Shown here piece by piece: positions 24,596-32,841 of a DNA stretch of 52,127 nt (position 1 is the first letter of the stretch; each line of letters begins with the position of its first letter). Origin of the DNA: Candidatus Gallacutalibacter stercoravium (GTDB lineage Bacteria > Bacillota > Clostridia > Oscillospirales > Acutalibacteraceae); assembly GCA_018716975.1 (NCBI GenBank), contig DVJE01000035.1, positions 1 to 52,127 on the forward strand, written 5' to 3'. The notes under the pieces are model-generated. The model saw only the letters and a program-made list of their open reading frames with translations, searched no databases and was not told where the DNA came from. A program made the position numbers and the translations under genes.

Positions 24596-26452
24596 TCATC
24601 TTACCCGTAGGGTGCGAATAGCGTTAAGCACGGCAAGAACCATTACGCCCACATCAGCAAAGATAGCGGCCTGCATCCCCGCTTGCCCCAGCGCGCCAAG
24701 CACCAAGCACACCAGCTTAACACCCAGGGCAAACACAATGTTTTCTTTCACAATACGTAGGCACTTGCGTGAAATACGCATGGCGAGGGATATTTTGTTT
24801 GGATCGTCGTCCATCAGCACAATATCGGCGGCTTCAATAGCTGCGTCACTGCCCATGGCCCCCATGGCAATACCAATGTCTGCCCGGGATAACACCGGCG
24901 CATCGTTAATGCCGTCTCCCACAAAGGCTAGTGTGCTGTGTTCGGGCTTTTCGTCTAACAGCTTTTCCACCTGCGTAACCTTGTCTGCCGGCAACAGTTG
25001 GCTATGCACTTGATCAATGTTGAGCTGTTTGCCCACGGTATTGGCCACAGCGGCGGAATCCCCCGTTAACATTACCGTGTGCACACCTTGGGCTTGTAGC
25101 CCTTGAATGGCTAGGGCAGAGGTTGGTTTTACTTGATCGCTTATCAAAATAGAACCGGCGAATTGCCCTTCAATCGCTACATAAATAACAGTGCCTATCT
25201 CTTGGTTAGGCACATAGTGTATGCCTAACCGCTCCATCAAACGTGCATTGCCAACGGCAACAGTTTTTGCATCCACTTTAGCGGTGATTCCGTTACCGGC
25301 AATTTCTTCAACCTCTTGCGTACGCGACGCATCCAACGGATGCCCCACTGCTTCGCGTAAACTGCGGCTGATAGGGTGATTGGAATAGCTTTCGGCTAAA
25401 GCAGCGGTTTCCAAAAGGTCGCTAGCAGAAATTCCTTCAACGGGAACGGTTTGTGCCACAGCAAAAATCCCTTTTGTCAGCGTGCCGGTTTTATCAAACA
25501 CAACGGTGCGGGTACTGGCCAGAGCTTCTAAATAATTGCCGCCTTTTACCAGAATACCGGCGCGGCTGGCCCCGCCAATGCCGCCGAAAAAGGAGAGAGG
25601 AATGCTGATAACCAGCGCACAGGGGCAACTGATAACTAAGAAGGTAAGAGCGCGGCTGATCCAATCCATCCAACCGCCCACAAATAGCGGAGGAATCACT
25701 GCCAATAGCGCGGCGCCGATGCACACAATGGGCGTATAATAATGGGCGAATTTTGTAATAAAGTTTTCAGCCCTAGCTTTTTTCAGGCTGGAATTTTCCA
25801 CGAGATCGAGAATTTTGCTAACGGTAGATTCCTCAAAAGGTTTTGTAACTTTTACACGCAACAGGCCGTCTATGTTTACGCAACCGCTGATGATATCATC
25901 GCCAACGCTTACCTGCCGGGGTAGACTCTCGCCGGTTAAAGCGCTGGTATTTAAAGAAGAGGCGCCCTCGATAATAATCCCATCCAGAGGGATGCGTTCG
26001 CCGGGACGAATAACAATTTCGCTCCCTATGGGCACGTCGTCAGGATCCACCTGCTCAATTTGGCCGTTGCGCTCTATATTGGCATAGTCGGGCCGGATAT
26101 CCATCAGCGCAGTGATATTGCGGCGGCTTTTGCCAACGGCGTAGCTTTGAAAAAGCTCGCCAATTTGATAAAACAGCATAACTTCAATGCTTTCTGCATA
26201 GCTGTTTTGGCCGAAAACGCCTAGCAAGATAGCGCCGATGGTAGCAATAGACATTAAAAAGTTTTCGTCAAAAATCTCACCGTGAATAATACCCAGGCCA
26301 GCCTTGCGCAGCACGTCATAACCGATAATAAAATAGGGTACCAGATATAACGCCAGCTGCGCATAACCGGTAACAGGAATGAAGTGCAAGACTATTAGCA
26401 AAACGGCCGCTATGACGATACGGATAAGAAGCCTTTTTTGTTTTTTGCTCAT
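24596..26452 (-). CDS. P1B-type zinc/cadmium-transporting ATPase
   Basis: 618 residues, membrane pump exporting Zn(II)/Cd(II)/Pb(II). Features in order: N-terminal membrane helices, actuator TGES (ALTGES), the CPC metal gate at 276-278 (ISCPCALVIS), phosphorylation site DKTGT with Asp320, HP-like SNHPISR, hinge GDGINDAPVL, and a last helix with DVG (FADVGVMVL), the DxG mark of the P1B-2 group. It has no N-terminal metal-binding domain; a separate HMA protein is encoded just upstream. GGAGGGATGGAAAG precedes ATG 26452. Resembles CadA/ZntA; the exact metal is not decided by sequence. Confidence 0.93.
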   Translation of the reverse strand: MSKKQKRLLIRIVIAAVLLIVLHFIPVTGYAQLALYLVPYFIIGYDVLRKAGLGIIHGEIFDENFLMSIATIGAILLGVFGQNSYAESIEVMLFYQIGELFQSYAVGKSRRNITALMDIRPDYANIERNGQIEQVDPDDVPIGSEIVIRPGERIPLDGIIIEGASSLNTSALTGESLPRQVSVGDDIISGCVNIDGLLRVKVTKPFEESTVSKILDLVENSSLKKARAENFITKFAHYYTPIVCIGAALLAVIPPLFVGGWMDWISRALTFLVISCPCALVISIPLSFFGGIGGASRAGILVKGGNYLEALASTRTVVFDKTGTLTKGIFAVAQTVPVEGISASDLLETAALAESYSNHPISRSLREAVGHPLDASRTQEVEEIAGNGITAKVDAKTVAVGNARLMERLGIHYVPNQEIGTVIYVAIEGQFAGSILISDQVKPTSALAIQGLQAQGVHTVMLTGDSAAVANTVGKQLNIDQVHSQLLPADKVTQVEKLLDEKPEHSTLAFVGDGINDAPVLSRADIGIAMGAMGSDAAIEAADIVLMDDDPNKISLAMRISRKCLRIVKENIVFALGVKLVCLVLGALGQAGMQAAIFADVGVMVLAVLNAIRTLRVR

Positions 26453-26468
26453 CTTTCCATCCCTCCTA

Positions 26469-26508
26469 AAAAAGCAAGCCTTGGAAAAAAGGCCGGGGCT
26501 TGCTTTTT
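26469..26508 (-). terminator. Terminator/attenuator between the HMA gene and the ATPase gene
   Basis: Exact 12-bp inverted repeat, AAAAAGCAAGCC (26469-26480) and GGCTTGCTTTTT (26497-26508). Read on the minus strand it is a stem followed by a T-run, lying in the 59-bp gap after the HMA stop and before the ATPase start. It should reduce ATPase mRNA relative to HMA mRNA. Confidence 0.75.
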
Positions 26509-26511
26509 CGT

Positions 26512-26727
26512 TTATAAATAGACTTCACAATCTGGCTCTACCTTTTTGCAGGCTTTCACAATTTCCTTTGTAATGGAATCGAAACGCTCGTCGGGTGCGT
26601 CTACAAACATTTTCTGGGTCATAAAGCTGATGGTAACATTACGAACGCCGTCTATTTTTTTAGCGGCTTCTTCCATTTTAGCGGCGCAATTGGCACAATC
26701 CACTTCAATTTTAAACTTTTTCTGCAT
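26512..26727 (-). CDS. Small heavy-metal-associated (HMA) domain protein
   Basis: 71 residues, a single ferredoxin-like beta-alpha-beta-beta-alpha-beta HMA domain. Metal motif DCANCAAK (Cys-x-x-Cys with preceding Asp), the form common in Zn/Cd/Pb-type domains, as opposed to the MxCxxC of copper chaperones. It stands apart from the P1B ATPase that lacks such a domain, so it probably acts as a free metal donor or buffer for it. Preceded by AAGGAGAATG-like sequence. An acidic Asp/Glu-rich C-terminal half ends in CEVYL, where a further Cys could add to metal binding. Confidence 0.9.
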   Translation of the reverse strand: MQKKFKIEVDCANCAAKMEEAAKKIDGVRNVTISFMTQKMFVDAPDERFDSITKEIVKACKKVEPDCEVYL

Positions 26728-26775
26728 CTGTCATTCTCCTTTTCAAAGTTGTTGAAATAAGGGTACAGCGCGTTA

Positions 26776-27153
26776 TTATTCAGAGATATGATCTAATCCT
26801 AAAGCGATAATAGAACGAACGTGCTCGTCGTCCAACGAATAAAAAACAGTTTTGCCCTCGCGGCGAAATTTAACCAGTTTAGAAGTTTTCAATATGCGTA
26901 GTTGATGGCTGACGGCCGACGGCGTCATATTAAGATACTGTGCAATGTCGTTAACGCATAACTCACATTCAAACAGAACATACAAAATTTTTACGCGTGT
27001 GGTATCGCCGAATACTTTAAAAAGCTCCGCCAAATCGTACAGCACTTCGTCGTCCGGCAAATCTTCAGGAAGATGGCTTTGCGCTGTGTCCACTTTCTGT
27101 GCAGGCGGCGTGACGGTTTCTTTTTGATTTTCGAGAGTGGGTTGGTTCAGCAA
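26776..27153 (-). CDS. ArsR/SmtB-family metal-sensing repressor
   Basis: 125 residues from TTG 27153, chosen because GGAGGTG lies 6 bases upstream; a longer frame to 27222 would run through the promoter. Winged helix with recognition helix MTPSAVSHQLRILK. The alpha-3 segment reads ELCVNDIA, with one Cys where CadC has two. The C-terminal helix carries Asp-x-His-x10-His-x2-Glu (DEHV...DHISE), the complete alpha-5 zinc site of SmtB/CzrA. This argues for Zn(II) (or Co) sensing. First gene of the HMA-ATPase operon and presumably its repressor, released from the operator when metal binds. Confidence 0.92.
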   Translation of the reverse strand: MLNQPTLENQKETVTPPAQKVDTAQSHLPEDLPDDEVLYDLAELFKVFGDTTRVKILYVLFECELCVNDIAQYLNMTPSAVSHQLRILKTSKLVKFRREGKTVFYSLDDEHVRSIIALGLDHISE

Positions 27154-27170
27154 GAAATTCACCTCCAAAT

Positions 27171-27190
27171 AATTGAATAACTGTTCATAT
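27171..27190. promoter_or_regulatory. Likely operator of the metal-sensing repressor
   Basis: Imperfect palindrome with half sites TGAATA and TGTTCA two bases apart (27174-27187), set in flanking A+T, like the ATATGAACA-type sites of SmtB/CzrA/CadC repressors. It lies at the expected transcription start just downstream of the minus-strand -10, so bound repressor would block the promoter. Confidence 0.6.
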
Positions 27191-27193
27191 GTT

Positions 27194-27222
27194 AGTATAT
27201 TCATTGTTTTATGTTTTGTCAA
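27194..27222 (-). promoter_or_regulatory. Promoter of the metal-efflux operon
   Basis: On the minus strand: TTGACA (27222-27217), exactly 17 bp, TATACT (27199-27194). Near consensus, so strong when not repressed. Confidence 0.88.
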
Positions 27223-27330
27223 TAGTTAAATCAAAAAATCTCGTCTAATCGCTTTTTTCTAAAAGAAATTTTTAAAGGAAACAAATGAGTGTATTTTCTT
27301 TATAAAATTTATAATTATTTTATATTATAA

Positions 27331-27359
27331 TTGACTTTTTTGCACAAACGTATTATAGT
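27331..27359 (+). promoter_or_regulatory. Promoter of the sugar isomerase-like gene
   Basis: TTGACT (27331-27336), 17-bp spacer, TATAGT (27354-27359). Immediately after it TGAAAGCG (27359-27366) matches the left half of a CcpA/LacI-type operator, but the right half is poor. The leader to the start codon is about 80 bases. Confidence 0.8.
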
Positions 27360-27448
27360 GAAAGCGTCCAACTATTTAGCACGCTATTACAGCTTGCTTT
27401 TGCGGGGCGTTTGTGAAAGACCCTTAAATTTTGAAAGGAGTGAGCATT

Positions 27449-28249
27449 TTGAACATTGGCACCATTACTTGCAGTTACTTTATGCGGATTTATGATTACC
27501 GCAAACCGAAAAATTTTGATTGGGGCGCTATGACCGACAAATACCGTGCGGAGTTTGGCTGGGATGACTTTTTAAAACTGGCAGGAGAAATCCGTGCCTT
27601 GGGTTATGACGGCATAGAAATTTGGGAGCCGACATTTTCACATAAGGTTTATTCTATCCAGCAGGCTCAAACGATGGCGCAAGAACTGAAAAAGATGGGT
27701 TTTACCCTTACGGCATACTGTATCGGCGGGTGGAGCGGTGCCGATGTAAACCAGGTGGAACCTGCTTATCAATTTGCCAAGGCCTTAGGAGCACGGGTGG
27801 TAACAGGCTGCCTAGTAAAGGACGACAGCGGCGTGATTTTGCCCGAGCTGGAGCGGTGCGGCAAGCGCTATGGCATGAAGTATGCTATTGAAAATCACCC
27901 GGAACCGAATTTTGAAAAGCCAGAAGATGTGGCTCGCGCCATTGCACCTTATGAAACCATTGGCGCCAACCTCGACAGCGGCATTTATAACATACAGGGG
28001 TATGATATTTTGCAGGCAGCCGATTTGTTCGGCGGCAAGATCTATCATGTTCATTTAAAAGATACTACGGTGGGCGGCGGCGGTTGCCTGCCTCTTGGGG
28101 AAGGGGACGCGCCTTTAAAGGAGCTTCTTCATAAGTTGCAGAGTAGAGACTATGCACAGATGCTTTCAGTAGAATTTGAGTTTGAGGGTGATCCCACACC
28201 CGGCCTTACTACCAGCAGAAAATTTATTAAAACCGTGCTGGGGAAGTAG
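27449..28249 (+). CDS. Sugar phosphate isomerase/epimerase-like TIM-barrel protein
   Basis: 266 residues of the xylose isomerase-like TIM barrel family (AP endonuclease family 2; IolE/IolI relatives). Metal ligands are visible: Glu in YAIENHPEP, Asp in GANLDSGIYN, His in YHVHLKDT, Glu in SVEFEFEG. TTG 27449 is taken as the start because AAGGAG lies 8 bases upstream; the frame's earlier TTG overlaps that site. Substrate unknown. It is a single gene with its own promoter and a terminator behind it, next to but transcribed away from the fucose operon. Confidence 0.85.
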   Translation: MNIGTITCSYFMRIYDYRKPKNFDWGAMTDKYRAEFGWDDFLKLAGEIRALGYDGIEIWEPTFSHKVYSIQQAQTMAQELKKMGFTLTAYCIGGWSGADVNQVEPAYQFAKALGARVVTGCLVKDDSGVILPELERCGKRYGMKYAIENHPEPNFEKPEDVARAIAPYETIGANLDSGIYNIQGYDILQAADLFGGKIYHVHLKDTTVGGGGCLPLGEGDAPLKELLHKLQSRDYAQMLSVEFEFEGDPTPGLTTSRKFIKTVLGK

Positions 28250-28285
28250 GTTCTGCTTCTTTTGATTTTACCTAATAGAATAGCA

Positions 28286-28320
28286 AAAGCCTCTTGGTGA
28301 ATTTTTCACCAAGAGGCTTT
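28286..28320. terminator. Bidirectional terminator between convergent genes
   Basis: Exact 15-bp inverted repeat, AAAGCCTCTTGGTGA (28286-28300) and TCACCAAGAGGCTTT (28306-28320), 5-base loop. The minus-strand side ends in a T-run, so it serves the acetyltransferase gene best, and the isomerase gene as well. Confidence 0.88.
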
Positions 28321-28364
28321 GTGTGTTTATGCAATGTTGGTTTTATGAAAAAACAGAGATATCG

Positions 28365-28928
28365 TTAGTCGGCTTCTACAAGATGCTTGCAAAGAATAAA
28401 GCGATCTAAGTTATTGTATTTTTTCTTTAAAATATAAATAGAAAAACCAGAGGCCAAAAAGTTCTGTAAGCTGCGCGTATTCACCGGGCTGACCGTAGCC
28501 AGAATATGACGCATCCCTTTTCGGCGCGCGATAGATTCCGCTTGACGGATGAGCATACGCTGCAGGCCGTTTCCACGAAAAGCGCGCTCTACCGCTACCG
28601 TATCCAGCGTAGCACAATAGGGGAGTTCAGAAGCTGGCATAGAAAGGTCTTTTCCTAAACAATCGGCAGAACGGTCGGGGCATAAAAGCGTAAGATAAGC
28701 CACAAGCGTACTATTTTCAAAACAGCCGATAGCAGCATGCTCATTTAGGATAGCCAGGTTATCCTGCCTTGCAGTTGGGTAAAAGCTGGGGTCATCGGGT
28801 TGCAATTCTTCTAGCAGCTTTTCTTGTAGCCGCATTATCTCATCAATATCGTCGGAATGGCACATCCGTATGGTTAAAAAGACCGGATAGGCGCCTTGCC
28901 TGGTGCGCTTTATCACCTGTTTTTTCAT
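28365..28928 (-). CDS. GNAT-family N-acetyltransferase
   Basis: 187 residues. The acetyl-CoA loop RGNGLQ (R-x-x-G-x-G/A type) lies in VAVERAFRGNGLQRMLIRQAE-like context, and the later NTRSLQNFLASGF is the usual fourth motif (a neighbour-in-sequence reads as Asn then Phe-x-x-x-GF). ATG 28928 follows GGAGG by 7 bases; the frame extends further upstream but without a ribosome site. Substrate unknown. Not coupled to the fucose genes, which end 87 bases upstream of it on the same strand. Confidence 0.85.
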   Translation of the reverse strand: MKKQVIKRTRQGAYPVFLTIRMCHSDDIDEIMRLQEKLLEELQPDDPSFYPTARQDNLAILNEHAAIGCFENSTLVAYLTLLCPDRSADCLGKDLSMPASELPYCATLDTVAVERAFRGNGLQRMLIRQAESIARRKGMRHILATVSPVNTRSLQNFLASGFSIYILKKKYNNLDRFILCKHLVEAD

Positions 28929-29015
28929 GATTTGCCTCCATTTAAAAGCTACCCAACGATTCAACTCAACCGATACCGCTATGCGCAGCCTACGCAAATA
29001 AAACTGGCGCTGCGC

Positions 29016-30800
29016 TTAGCGATACAAAGGTCCGTAAGTGGCGCAAGCCTTGTAGTCGGCGCTTTCTGTATCCTTGGTGCCGAACGCGCCCCAGGCATGA
29101 GGACGGTAAATCCCGTTTTCCTCCACGTTGTGCATGGCTACCGGAATACGCAGCATGCTGGCCAAGGTGATCAGATCGCGGCCGATATGGCCATAAGTCC
29201 AAGCGCCATGGTTAGCGCCCCAGTTAGCCATTACGCTGTATACATCCTCAAACTTTTCTTTGCCTGTTAAGCGGGGGCAGAACCAAGTGGTGGGCCAGGT
29301 GGGATCGGTGCGCTTATCCAAGATAGCGTGTACCTGGGGATCCAGAACAGCGGTGTAGCCTTCGGCAATTTGCAGCACCGGCCCTTGCCCATCTACCAGA
29401 TTGATACGGATCATGGTAACCGGCATTTCCGCTTCAGTCTTAAAGTGGGAAGAGAATCCGCCGCCTCTAAAGTAGCCGTAGTCAGCACGGCACCAGTCGG
29501 TAGCCTTAGCACAAGCGTCGATGTCCTCTTGGGTCATCTTCCACCAGGGCTTCATGCAGTTTTCGCCCGCCTCGTTTTTAGATAGGCCAGTGCCGTCCAA
29601 AGCCGAAGCGCCGGAGTTGATAAGATGCATAAACCCGTTGGCAGCAACACCGGTGGGACGTTTGCCCGTTACCCGCTCCACAGCGTCGGGGCTCCAGTAA
29701 GTGCGCACATCAGAGAATACAGCAGCCTGGCCGGTAAGCAGCTTGAGCAACAGCATGGAAATACCGTTGAGGTTGTCATTTTCTGTGGCCAAAATTAACG
29801 GTTCGCGTTTACCTCTCCAGTCAAAGGTGGAGTTGAGCATGGCTTCCATAAAATCGCCGTTGGGCAGCCAGTCGGTCCACATACGCTGACCCTGGAAGCC
29901 GCCGGCAATGGCATTGCGGCCCAATGCCTCTTCATGCCAGCCCATCTGGTCGATCTTCTCGCTGCCCAGCATAATATCGCGGCAAACTAAAGCCATTTTC
30001 ACAATAAACTCCCAATCCTTATCGGGGGGAACTACCTTAGACTTTGTGGTAATTTCGGTCCACTGCACGCCGGCATTTTTGTCAAAGCCCTCTTTGCAGT
30101 TGGCTTTGGTCCAAGCAAGCGCGCGCTCATACTCTTCGTGGTCGTAGATCTCCAAAGTAATGCGGCGCAGCACTTCGGTTAAATCCACCCATTCTGCACG
30201 GATGCCGAAATACTTCTGGAAGAAAGAAGCATCGCAGTAAGAGCCCATAATGCCCATGGCAACCGAACCAAAGTTAACATAAGCTTTATTACGCATTTGG
30301 CCTACCGCAATGGCACAACGCGCAAAGCGAAGCAGCTTTTCCTGAACATCGCAAGGCACGGTTTTATCGCCTACGTCCTGCACATCATGGCCATAGATGG
30401 CGAAAGCAGGCAGGCCGCGCTGCGCATGGGCCGACATAGCCGCCGCCAAGTATACCGCGCCGGGACGCTCGGTGCCGTTAAAGCCCCAAACAGCCTTAAT
30501 GGTGAGGGGATCCATATCCATGGTTTCACTGCCGTAGCACCAGCAAGGGGTAACCGAAAGGGTGGCGCACACATTCTGCGTGCTAAAAAATTCCGCAGCC
30601 TTGGCGGCTTCTGCTCCACCACCGATGGTGCACGGTGAGATCACGCATTGAGCGGGTGTGCCGTCGGAATAAAACACGTTTTGTTCAATTAGTTCTTTAG
30701 CGGCTTGCGCCATGTTGCGGGTTTGTTCTTCCAGCCCTTCACGAACGCCGCCCCAGCGGCCGTCAATGATGGGACGGATACCGATTTTGGGATAAGCCAT
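29016..30800 (-). CDS. fucI: L-fucose isomerase
   Basis: 594 residues, the normal length. Manganese enzyme converting L-fucose to L-fuculose. The start [20 protein letters not shown] and the metal/catalytic segment [18 protein letters not shown] followed by [10 protein letters not shown] are typical; [18 protein letters not shown] closes it. GGAGCG precedes ATG 30800. Last gene of a GH31-GH29-fucA-fucI operon. No fuculokinase or transporter gene is seen in the window, so those steps must be encoded elsewhere. Confidence 0.96.
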   Translation of the reverse strand: MAYPKIGIRPIIDGRWGGVREGLEEQTRNMAQAAKELIEQNVFYSDGTPAQCVISPCTIGGGAEAAKAAEFFSTQNVCATLSVTPCWCYGSETMDMDPLTIKAVWGFNGTERPGAVYLAAAMSAHAQRGLPAFAIYGHDVQDVGDKTVPCDVQEKLLRFARCAIAVGQMRNKAYVNFGSVAMGIMGSYCDASFFQKYFGIRAEWVDLTEVLRRITLEIYDHEEYERALAWTKANCKEGFDKNAGVQWTEITTKSKVVPPDKDWEFIVKMALVCRDIMLGSEKIDQMGWHEEALGRNAIAGGFQGQRMWTDWLPNGDFMEAMLNSTFDWRGKREPLILATENDNLNGISMLLLKLLTGQAAVFSDVRTYWSPDAVERVTGKRPTGVAANGFMHLINSGASALDGTGLSKNEAGENCMKPWWKMTQEDIDACAKATDWCRADYGYFRGGGFSSHFKTEAEMPVTMIRINLVDGQGPVLQIAEGYTAVLDPQVHAILDKRTDPTWPTTWFCPRLTGKEKFEDVYSVMANWGANHGAWTYGHIGRDLITLASMLRIPVAMHNVEENGIYRPHAWGAFGTKDTESADYKACATYGPLYR

Positions 30801-30858
30801 ACTTTTTTCGCTCCTTTTTTTATTTGATAGAAATTTGATTATACCAAAAGGAGAGCCC

Positions 30859-31569
30859 TTACTTTTGATGGGGGTCTTCCTCTGATGTCGGTTTGCGGTA
30901 ACGTTTAAAGCCCGGGTGCCGCCCGGTAATTTTATATTGACTGCGCATGGCGCACAGACGATCGATATTCTCGCGGGATATTTCTTTTTCGCCGCCCAAT
31001 AGGTGGGCCACTAGGCTGATTTTCGCCCACAGCTCCAATGTTTCCATGCGATAATAAGCGGTGATTACATCTGCCCCCATAGTCAAGGCGCCGTGGTTTT
31101 CCAACAACAGGGCGTCGTGCTCCTGCAAATAAGGCGTAATCGCATCGGGTACCTCATAGGTAGAGGGCGTGCCATAGGGGGTAACCGGTACCGAACCCAA
31201 CGTGAGAACCGACTCAATCATGGTGTAGCGGTCCATATCCAAGTGGGCCACGGCAAATCCTGTGGCAGTGGGGGGATGGGCATGCACAACGGCGCCCACA
31301 TCGTCCCGCTTTTCATAACAGCGCAAATGCATTTTTAGTTCCGACGATGGGCGATACCCCTCCAAGCCTTCCAACACCTCGCCTTGGCTATTGACGCGCA
31401 ACAGCTTTTCTGGTGTAATAAAGCTTTTGCTGATGCCGGTGGGGGTGGCCAAAAAAGTGCCGTCCTCCAGCTTTACGGTTACATTGCCGTCATTTGCCGC
31501 CACCCAGCCCTGCTGCCACATTTTGTGGCATACATCACAAATCTGCTCTTTTATATCAGCATAATCCAT
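30859..31569 (-). CDS. fucA: L-fuculose-1-phosphate aldolase (class II)
   Basis: 236 residues. Zinc aldolase splitting L-fuculose 1-phosphate into DHAP and L-lactaldehyde. Class II aldolase/adducin marks are present: [31 protein letters not shown] (zinc His pair), and [13 protein letters not shown] with the third His. ATG 31569 lies 8 bases after AAGGAGG; an in-frame ATG at 31587 overlaps the fucosidase end. A basic, proline-rich tail after residue 210 is longer than in E. coli FucA. Rhamnulose or ribulose phosphate aldolase is possible by family, but the fucI neighbour decides. Confidence 0.9.
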   Translation of the reverse strand: MDYADIKEQICDVCHKMWQQGWVAANDGNVTVKLEDGTFLATPTGISKSFITPEKLLRVNSQGEVLEGLEGYRPSSELKMHLRCYEKRDDVGAVVHAHPPTATGFAVAHLDMDRYTMIESVLTLGSVPVTPYGTPSTYEVPDAITPYLQEHDALLLENHGALTMGADVITAYYRMETLELWAKISLVAHLLGGEKEISRENIDRLCAMRSQYKITGRHPGFKRYRKPTSEEDPHQK

Positions 31570-31583
31570 AGGGGTAACCTCCT

Positions 31584-32828
31584 TCATTGTTCCACCGCTT
31601 TGTCATTGTCGGCTACATAAAACGCTTGCGGCGTAGACTGCAACGCACCGCCCTCATAACGGATGGTGATTTGCTCAGTATATACCGACGGGAAGGGGCA
31701 AATCGCTTTGTGTCCCACGCTTTTGCCATCATAAACGGCAATTGGTTCGGAGCAACCAAAGGGGTTTACCAAAATTTGAAAAGAGGAAATGCCTTGCCCA
31801 TTTACAAGCTTTTCTTCCAATATCACATGATTCACAAGGCCGGGTGTGTCTAACGTTAAAACCACACTGTTTTCCCCTTGCGCGGCATGTACGGGGAGCG
31901 GTTGGCTAAAACGGCGCTTGATTTCCTGGCCAAAAGCGAGTAACCGCTCTTTATCTGCGTCGGGCAAAAGGCCGCGGCGGTCTGGGCCGATATTTATCAG
32001 TAAATTAGCCCCGCGCCCTACAGAGTAATAATATAACCCCATCAATTCGTCTAAGCTTTTTACCGTGTGCTCGTCTTTATCGCTATAAAACCAATTTTGC
32101 AGGCGCATGCGGCAATCGCATTCGGCGGGCAAAAATAGAGTTTTTTGTAATCCGCCGGTGTTTTTATCCAAATCCATCATAGAAAAAGGAACAGCGTCTA
32201 CATCGTTAAAGTTTGGGTTATGCGCCAGGCCGGCTTCGTTACCAATCCATCGAGTGTCTGGATCCCACATATTGAAAAGCAAAATATCGGGTTGCAATTT
32301 GCGGATAATCCCTATAATCCGTGCCTTATCGTATTCATGAGAACCCGAGCCGCAGCCGTCGAACCAAAGGTAATCAATTTTACCGTATTGAGATAAAAGT
32401 TCAGTAATTTGATTGATGAAATAATCATCATAATCCTGCGAGCTCATACGCTCAAAACCGAACTGGGCGGGGGAATAATAAAGACCAATATGCAATCCAT
32501 ACCGGCGGCAGGCCTCGGTAAATTCTTTTACGACGTCGCCTTTCCCATCTTTCCAAGGGGTATTGGCGACGGAATAATCCGTATATCGGGAAGGCCAATT
32601 TGCAAACCCATCGTGGTGTTTGCATACTAAAATAGCGTAGCGCGCCCCCGCCTGGCTGGCCGCGCGAATCCAATCGTCACAGTCCAATTGAGAAGGGGAA
32701 AAGCCGGAAAGGGGCATTTCTTTTCCGTCCCAATCCTCATGCCCTTCGTAAAAGGTGCGAATGCCAAAATGAAAAAATACACCAAATTCCCAATCTAAAA
32801 ATTCCAGTTGGCGAGGGCTTGGCTTCAT
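31584..32828 (-). CDS. Alpha-L-fucosidase, GH29
   Basis: 414 residues. Retaining exo-fucosidase. N-terminal GVFFHFGIRTFYEGHEDW, then VCKHHDGFANWPSRYTDY and the catalytic-strand segment IDYLWFDGCGSG, where the Asp after WF is the GH29 nucleophile position. There is no signal peptide, so it works inside the cell on imported fucosylated oligosaccharides. The C-terminal 90 residues form a beta-sandwich. Lies 13 bases after the GH31 gene and 14 before fucA, so cleavage and catabolism of fucose are co-expressed. Confidence 0.93.
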   Translation of the reverse strand: MKPSPRQLEFLDWEFGVFFHFGIRTFYEGHEDWDGKEMPLSGFSPSQLDCDDWIRAASQAGARYAILVCKHHDGFANWPSRYTDYSVANTPWKDGKGDVVKEFTEACRRYGLHIGLYYSPAQFGFERMSSQDYDDYFINQITELLSQYGKIDYLWFDGCGSGSHEYDKARIIGIIRKLQPDILLFNMWDPDTRWIGNEAGLAHNPNFNDVDAVPFSMMDLDKNTGGLQKTLFLPAECDCRMRLQNWFYSDKDEHTVKSLDELMGLYYYSVGRGANLLINIGPDRRGLLPDADKERLLAFGQEIKRRFSQPLPVHAAQGENSVVLTLDTPGLVNHVILEEKLVNGQGISSFQILVNPFGCSEPIAVYDGKSVGHKAICPFPSVYTEQITIRYEGGALQSTPQAFYVADNDKAVEQ

Positions 32829-32841
32829 GATACCGGCCTCC

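Noticed and set aside
24591-25013. Plus-strand 140-codon frame opposite the cation ATPase
   Set aside because: It is the antisense of a strongly conserved ATPase and shows no ribosome site or family motif.
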